Source: Verrucomicrobia bacterium LP2A (lineage in GTDB: Bacteria > Verrucomicrobiota > Verrucomicrobiia > Methylacidiphilales > Methylacidiphilaceae). From it: DNA of 64,000 nt. Below are positions 59,826 through 64,000 of the stretch, one piece after another (position 1 is the stretch's first letter; each line of letters starts with the position of its first letter). The position numbers and the translations under genes are program-made. The notes below the pieces were generated by a model that did no database searches, was not told the DNA's origin, and saw nothing but the letters and a program-made list of their open reading frames with translations. The stretch covers positions 372,001 through 436,000 of the forward strand of contig JAFS01000002.1 of the NCBI GenBank assembly GCA_000526255.1, written 5' to 3'.

Positions 59826-61796
59826 ATGAGCGTCAAAATCCCCTGGAAGATCTCCCAAGCCCTGCAGACCTATCAGATTCCCAGATGGGGCGCGGGGTAT
59901 TTTTCCGCCAATGAAGCGGGCCACATGACCGTTCGCCCGCTGCAAGACAAGGGCCCGGAGCTCGACCTGCTCGAAGTGGTGGAAATGGCGAGAGAGCGCA
60001 AGCTTCAATTCCCGCTTCTCCTCCGCTTCCAGGATCTCCTGCGCCACCGGGTCGAAAGCCTCAACCGGGCATTCCTCGAAGCGATCGAGGAAGCAGGCTA
60101 CCGCGAAGGGTTTCGCGGCGTCTTCCCGATCAAGGTGAATCAGCTACAGGAAGTCGTGGAAGAGGTGCTCGACGCGGGGGCTCCTTATCACCACGGCTTG
60201 GAGGTCGGGAGCAAGCCGGAGCTTTTCGCCGCCTTGGCACTCCATCGAGACCCGGAGAGCCTGATCATCTGCAACGGATTCAAGGACAGCCTCTTCGTCG
60301 AAACAGCACTCCTCGGGCGCAAGCTCAACAAGAAGATCTTTCTCGTCATGGAAAAGCCCACAGAGCTCGAGGTCGCGCTCGAGGCCGCCCGGAGGTTGGG
60401 GGTCGATCCGTTCCTCGGGGTGCGCATCCGCCTTTCCGCCAAAAGCCGGGGACGGTGGGCGCTCTCCAGCGGAGAAGGTGCCAAGTTCGGTCTGTCCACC
60501 CCGGATCTGCTCGACGTCGCCGATCGGTTGCGCCAATCCGGGATGGAGCACTGCCTGCGACTCGTTCACTTCCACATCGGTTCGCAAATTCCCGACATTA
60601 TCACCATCAAGCGCGCCGTCCGCGAGGCGACTCGGTATTACGCACGCCTGCGCCAATTGGGCTTCCCGGTCGCCTACCTCGATGTCGGCGGAGGCCTGGG
60701 TGTCGACTATGACGGGAGCCGCTCGACCGACTCGAGCATCAACTATACCCTGCAGGAGTATGCGCGCGACGTGGTCTACAACGTGGCCGAAATCTGCGAC
60801 GAGGAAAAAGTCCCCCATCCTTGCCTCATTACCGAAAGCGGGCGTGCGGTAGCCGCACACCATTCGGTTCTCGTCGTTGACGCCTTCGGTACGATCGAGA
60901 AGGAACGTACTCCGTCCGCCGCGAAGGAGACCGAGGCACACAAGCTCGTTCGAGAGCTCCTCGAGGTAAAGAAGCTACTCTCGAGCCGAAAAAATCGCCT
61001 CGAGCATTACCACGATGCCGTCCAGATCAAGGAAGACGCGCTTTCCATGTTCGATCTGGGCCTCCTCGATCTCCACACGAAGGCGCACGTGGAAACGCTC
61101 TACTGGGAAATCAGCAAGGAGGTGCTCTCTCTCTACGAGGGCGCAAAGCAGGTCCCGGAAGAGATTCGCAAGCTCGGCAACTCGCTCTGCGATCAGTTTC
61201 TTTGTAACTTTTCCGTATTCCAGTCTCTGATCGACTACTGGGGATTAGGACAAGTCTTTCCCATTGTTCCCATCCACGAGCTTCACCGGCCGCCGACCCG
61301 TCGAGCCATCCTCGCGGACATTACGTGCGACTCCGATGGCAAGATCTCGACGTTCATCGATGGGGACGATGCCGTTCAAAGCACGCTTCCGCTGCACGAT
61401 TTCACGGGGAAGCCGTACCTCGTCGGTATTTTCCTGATCGGCGCCTACCAAGACATCATGGGCGACCTCCACAATCTCCTGGGGAGAGTCAACGAGGCGC
61501 ATGTCTTCCTCGACGCGGACGAACCGCAAGGATTCTACATCGAGGAAACGATCCCCGCCCTCACGATCGCGGAAGCGCTCGCGTCGGTGCAGTACGAGAC
61601 CCACGCTCTTCAGCGGGCGTTCAAATCGCAGATCGACGCAGCGATCAAGGGCGACGTGCTCAAGCCAAACGAAGGCATGCGCCTCCTGGAATTTTACGAG
61701 GCCGGGCTCCGTCATCCGACCTACCTCGAGTTTCCCTATCCGGCGAGCCTCGCTCCGACCCCGGTACCGCCGCTGCCGTCTCTCGTGGCGGGCTAG
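59826..61796 (+). CDS. speA: Biosynthetic arginine decarboxylase
   Basis: 656 residues, normal size for SpeA. YQIPRWGAGYFSANEAGH at the start, the PLP lysine in FRGVFPIKVNQLQEVVEEV (about residue 105), NGFKDSLFVETALLG, LRLVHFHIGSQIPDI, YLDVGGGLGVDYDG and a C-terminal FLIGAYQDIMGDLHNLLG. It makes agmatine from arginine for polyamine synthesis. No other polyamine gene (agmatinase or agmatine deiminase) is within the window. The inverted repeat upstream may regulate it. Confidence 0.96.
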   Translation: MSVKIPWKISQALQTYQIPRWGAGYFSANEAGHMTVRPLQDKGPELDLLEVVEMARERKLQFPLLLRFQDLLRHRVESLNRAFLEAIEEAGYREGFRGVFPIKVNQLQEVVEEVLDAGAPYHHGLEVGSKPELFAALALHRDPESLIICNGFKDSLFVETALLGRKLNKKIFLVMEKPTELEVALEAARRLGVDPFLGVRIRLSAKSRGRWALSSGEGAKFGLSTPDLLDVADRLRQSGMEHCLRLVHFHIGSQIPDIITIKRAVREATRYYARLRQLGFPVAYLDVGGGLGVDYDGSRSTDSSINYTLQEYARDVVYNVAEICDEEKVPHPCLITESGRAVAAHHSVLVVDAFGTIEKERTPSAAKETEAHKLVRELLEVKKLLSSRKNRLEHYHDAVQIKEDALSMFDLGLLDLHTKAHVETLYWEISKEVLSLYEGAKQVPEEIRKLGNSLCDQFLCNFSVFQSLIDYWGLGQVFPIVPIHELHRPPTRRAILADITCDSDGKISTFIDGDDAVQSTLPLHDFTGKPYLVGIFLIGAYQDIMGDLHNLLGRVNEAHVFLDADEPQGFYIEETIPALTIAEALASVQYETHALQRAFKSQIDAAIKGDVLKPNEGMRLLEFYEAGLRHPTYLEFPYPASLAPTPVPPLPSLVAG

Positions 61797-61807
61797 TGTC
61801 CGCCCGC

Positions 61808-62788
61808 TCAGGCCGAACCCGAACTGACCGCTGCAACATACTGCGCTCTCTCGAAGTTTTCCGGATCGGCACAGTTCTTCTGGCTCAAGAGACCCTGCCA
61901 CTGCTCGATCGACTCGTACCCATGGCGTTCCATCCACTGGGCCATGCCTTCGCGCAGCTGCCCGACCGACGCCGTGCCATGCTCCAGGAGCGTGGAACAG
62001 AGCATCGCGGCACGAGCTCCGGCAAGAATGACCTTGATCGCATCCGCGGTCTCCATGATTCCACCGGTCGCCGCCAGATCGATCGCCACTCGGCCGTAGA
62101 GGATCCCGATCCAGGTAAGGGGGATCCGGGTATCCCGAGAGGAGCCCGGCAAGATCCCGCTCCGCAGAGCCAACCGTTCAACGTCGATATCAGGTTGATG
62201 GAAGCGATTGAAGAGCACCGCGCCATTCACCCCTGCCGCATGGAGACGCTTCGCCATGTGCGCAACGTTGGTATAAAACGGGCTCAGCTTGACAGCCAGA
62301 GGAATTTGGATTTGGGCGCGGACTAGGCGAACGATGTCGAGCGTTTCCATTTCCAGATCGGCACCGGCCTTATCCGGATCGGTCGGCACCGAATAGATGT
62401 TGAGCTCCAGCGCATCGGCTCCTGCCTCCTCGAGGACCTTGGCGTAGCGGGTCCACCATCCCGGAGTCGCGCCGTTCAAGCTGGCGATGACCGGAATCCC
62501 CACCGACGATTTGAGCATGCGAATGTGGTCGAGATAGGCTCCCGCGCTGAACCGAAACTCTTCAAGCTTGGGGAACGCCTCCAGCGCACCGCCATAATCC
62601 TTGTACGAGCGCTCGGCAATCTCCTCCTTGAGAAGCTGCTCCTCGAAGAGAGAGGGGAGCACCACGGCTCCGATGCCTCCCGCCTCCATCTCCTCAATCC
62701 TTGCCGGCGAGGCGGTCAAAGGAGAAGAGGAGGCAATCAGCGGGGAGCGGAGCGATAAGCCAAGATAGCGCGTTTCCAAATTCAGCAT
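61808..62788 (-). CDS. Dihydroorotate dehydrogenase-like flavoprotein
   Basis: 326 residues from ATG at 62788 with a strong GGAGG site. TIM-barrel flavoprotein: LETRYLGLSLRSPLIASSSPLT, GGIGAVVLPSLFEEQL, VIASLNGATPGWWTRYAKVLE, ALELNIYSVPTDP, PLAVKLSPFYTNVAHMAKRL and TGGIMETADAIKVILAGARA. The catalytic base position carries Tyr/Ser in the ELNIYSVPT region rather than the Cys of class 1A PyrD, so it belongs to the PyrD-like side group and may not make orotate. Convergent to speA with an 11-nt gap. Confidence 0.85.
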   Translation of the reverse strand: MLNLETRYLGLSLRSPLIASSSPLTASPARIEEMEAGGIGAVVLPSLFEEQLLKEEIAERSYKDYGGALEAFPKLEEFRFSAGAYLDHIRMLKSSVGIPVIASLNGATPGWWTRYAKVLEEAGADALELNIYSVPTDPDKAGADLEMETLDIVRLVRAQIQIPLAVKLSPFYTNVAHMAKRLHAAGVNGAVLFNRFHQPDIDVERLALRSGILPGSSRDTRIPLTWIGILYGRVAIDLAATGGIMETADAIKVILAGARAAMLCSTLLEHGTASVGQLREGMAQWMERHGYESIEQWQGLLSQKNCADPENFERAQYVAAVSSGSA

Positions 62789-62928
62789 GGGTCCTCCGTT
62801 TGCTCTCTTCTTTGCCCCTTTCTTATCCGAAGGCAAGCGCGGAGCCTCTCCCGCTGGAGAGGACGCCAGCTCCCTAACTCCCGGGCAGAAAGAGGGCCTT
62901 CGGTACCGACCGCAGCGGCCAGCGAGCC

Positions 62929-63858
62929 CTATTCGCCCACCGCTTGCCTCGTATCGGCATCAGCCACCCTATCGGTCCGTTCTTCTTGGAGAGTCTCTAG
63001 GAACCGCTTGACGGCGGGAGAAAGGATTCGTCCCGCCTTGCAAAGCAGGGCGATCGGCCGATAGCATGGTTCGCCCGAAATTTCCACCGCCGCGAGCGAT
63101 CCGTTGAGCAACTCCTGCGCCACGGTTGCCGCGGGAACAATGGAGACCCCGATATCGATCTCGACCGCACGCTTCACCGTTTCAATGTTGTCAAACTCCA
63201 TCACCGGCCGAATTTCGAGCTTGCGATCCCGAAAGAGCTGATCGATCCCCTTACGCGTCGGCATATCCGAGGTGAAGCCGACGAAGCCCTGCCGGGCCAC
63301 CTCCTCCAACCCCACTTCCTTCCGCTTGGCCAGAAGATGCTGGGGATGACAGATGAAAATGAGGCGATCCTTCCGAAACGATACGGCCTTCATTCCTTTG
63401 CGGACGGCAGGAAACGCGACGATCCCCACGTCGCAGGTCCCGTCGGCCACATCTTCGTAGACCTGTCGCGAATGGCGATATTCCACGCGGACGTTCACTT
63501 CTGGATATTCGCGGAGAAACTTTTTCAGATAAGGCGGCAGCTCATAGAGCCCAACGCTGTAAATCGTGGAAACCCGAATCGTTCCGGCAATCGTGTTCCT
63601 CACCTCCGCAATGCGGTTTTGCAGCGCCTGGTAGAGGGCGACGATTTCCTTGGCCGTCTGGTAAACCAGAGCCCCTTCCGGCGTAAGGCCGATGCGTCGT
63701 CCCGCGCCCCGTTCCAAAAGCGGCAGCCGAAAGCGCTCTTCGAGTCCGCGAATTTGCTGGCTGACAGCCGATTGGGAAATGGAATTGGATTGCGCAGCTT
63801 TGCTAAAGCTGCGCGAGTCGACAAGATCACGAAAGACCTTTAAGGTCTCCAATTGCAT
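62929..63858 (-). CDS. LysR-family transcriptional regulator
   Basis: 309 residues. N-terminal winged helix (LETLKVFRDLVDSRSFSKAA, then SISQSAVSQQIRGLEERF), an IRVSTIYSVGLYELPPYLKKF effector-domain start and a periplasmic-binding-protein-like C-terminal domain (VGIVAFPAVRKGMKAV, VEIDIGVSIVPAATV). The helix-turn-helix and the GTIRVSTIYSVG region resemble CbbR/CysB-type members. It is divergent from the YggS-type gene with a 39-nt AT-rich gap, where it may bind, though its own target is not identified. Confidence 0.93.
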   Translation of the reverse strand: MQLETLKVFRDLVDSRSFSKAAQSNSISQSAVSQQIRGLEERFRLPLLERGAGRRIGLTPEGALVYQTAKEIVALYQALQNRIAEVRNTIAGTIRVSTIYSVGLYELPPYLKKFLREYPEVNVRVEYRHSRQVYEDVADGTCDVGIVAFPAVRKGMKAVSFRKDRLIFICHPQHLLAKRKEVGLEEVARQGFVGFTSDMPTRKGIDQLFRDRKLEIRPVMEFDNIETVKRAVEIDIGVSIVPAATVAQELLNGSLAAVEISGEPCYRPIALLCKAGRILSPAVKRFLETLQEERTDRVADADTRQAVGE

Positions 63859-63897
63859 TGCGTGAGTTTTAAACAAACCTAATAAACTGTCAATTTC

Positions 63898-64000
63898 ATG
63901 GGGCTCCCCGAGGAAGCAACGTTGCAAGATCGGCTGACGAAGCTCCAGCAGCGGATCGAAATTGCCGCGAGCAAGTCCGGCCGCCCACCGGGCGCGGTCC
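63898..64000 (+). CDS. yggS: N-terminus of a YggS-family PLP-binding protein, truncated by window edge
   Basis: 34 residues visible from ATG at 63898: LQDRLTKLQQRIEIAASKSG and RPPGAV are typical of the opening helix of YggS/PLPBP proteins, which buffer pyridoxal phosphate. No ribosome-binding site precedes the ATG, and the 39-nt gap to lysR is AT-rich. The active-site Lys lies beyond the window. Confidence 0.75.
   Translation, partial: MGLPEEATLQDRLTKLQQRIEIAASKSGRPPGAV

Noticed and set aside
1-64000. CRISPR arrays, prophage or toxin-antitoxin clusters
   Set aside because: No regularly spaced repeats, phage structural genes or toxin pairs seen.

Overview
The window is high-GC, gene-dense bacterial chromosome. 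The gene content points to a Gram-negative with hopanoids and an alternative complex III: a pentaheme ActA, HpnH, Lgt, an outer-membrane porin family, and the MEP enzymes Dxr and IspG. The combination of four BBP2/OmpL-like porins, a large-form IspG and hopanoid synthesis suggests Verrucomicrobiota, possibly a Methylacidiphilales relative such as Methylacidimicrobium. That placement is inference; there is no rRNA and no methane monooxygenase gene here.

Region by region. 1-1998: start of an alternative complex III operon (actB fragment, actA), tRNA-Met, tRNA-Pro and a laccase-domain protein 11 nt after the tRNA. 2065-3884: a small unknown gene, hpnH, tatA. 3985-11551: a minus-strand gene train thrS-infC-rpmI-rplT-dxr-rseP-ispG with spacings of -4 to +2 nt at most joints, linking translation genes to isoprenoid synthesis and a site-2 protease. 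11834-14684: lgt, cimA, hpf. 14760-21628: a likely minus-strand operon of glycosyltransferase, GNAT, polysaccharide-deacetylase-like protein, a PHP-phosphoesterase/glycosyltransferase fusion, and an M3 oligopeptidase. 21835-28455: a lone porin, a trypsin-like protease, a second glycosyltransferase, a DD-carboxypeptidase, tRNA-Leu and three unknown secreted or membrane proteins. 28475-34340: minus-strand biosynthetic run trpC-trpF-trpB-gmk-coaC-purE-purK. 34563-41924: a secreted coiled-coil/TPR protein, a seven-heme cytochrome c and two tandem UMF1-type MFS transporters. 42083-44625: tRNA-Ser, ptsN-like, nadK, tRNA-Thr, a YfgM-like protein. 44692-46926: an IS607-type element with intact serine recombinase and frameshifted tnpB. 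46942-48186: lysC. 48601-56313: three tandem porin paralogues downstream of an NtrB/NtrC-type two-component system, with a consensus sigma-54 promoter in front of the middle porin and a strong terminator after the last. 56410-64000: amidase, panC, terC, a bifunctional-nuclease-domain gene, speA, a dihydroorotate-dehydrogenase-like gene, a LysR regulator and the start of a YggS-family gene.

The best candidates for something undescribed are the sigma-54/two-component-linked porin array (51-56 kb), the PHP-glycosyltransferase fusion with its partner genes (16.5-21.6 kb), the seven-heme cytochrome with a large heme-free N-terminal half (36.6-39.0 kb), and a strong internal ribosome-binding site within the 3' end of coaC that would make a tiny Lys/Ala-rich peptide. 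All functional statements rest on reading motifs by eye; no database search was run.
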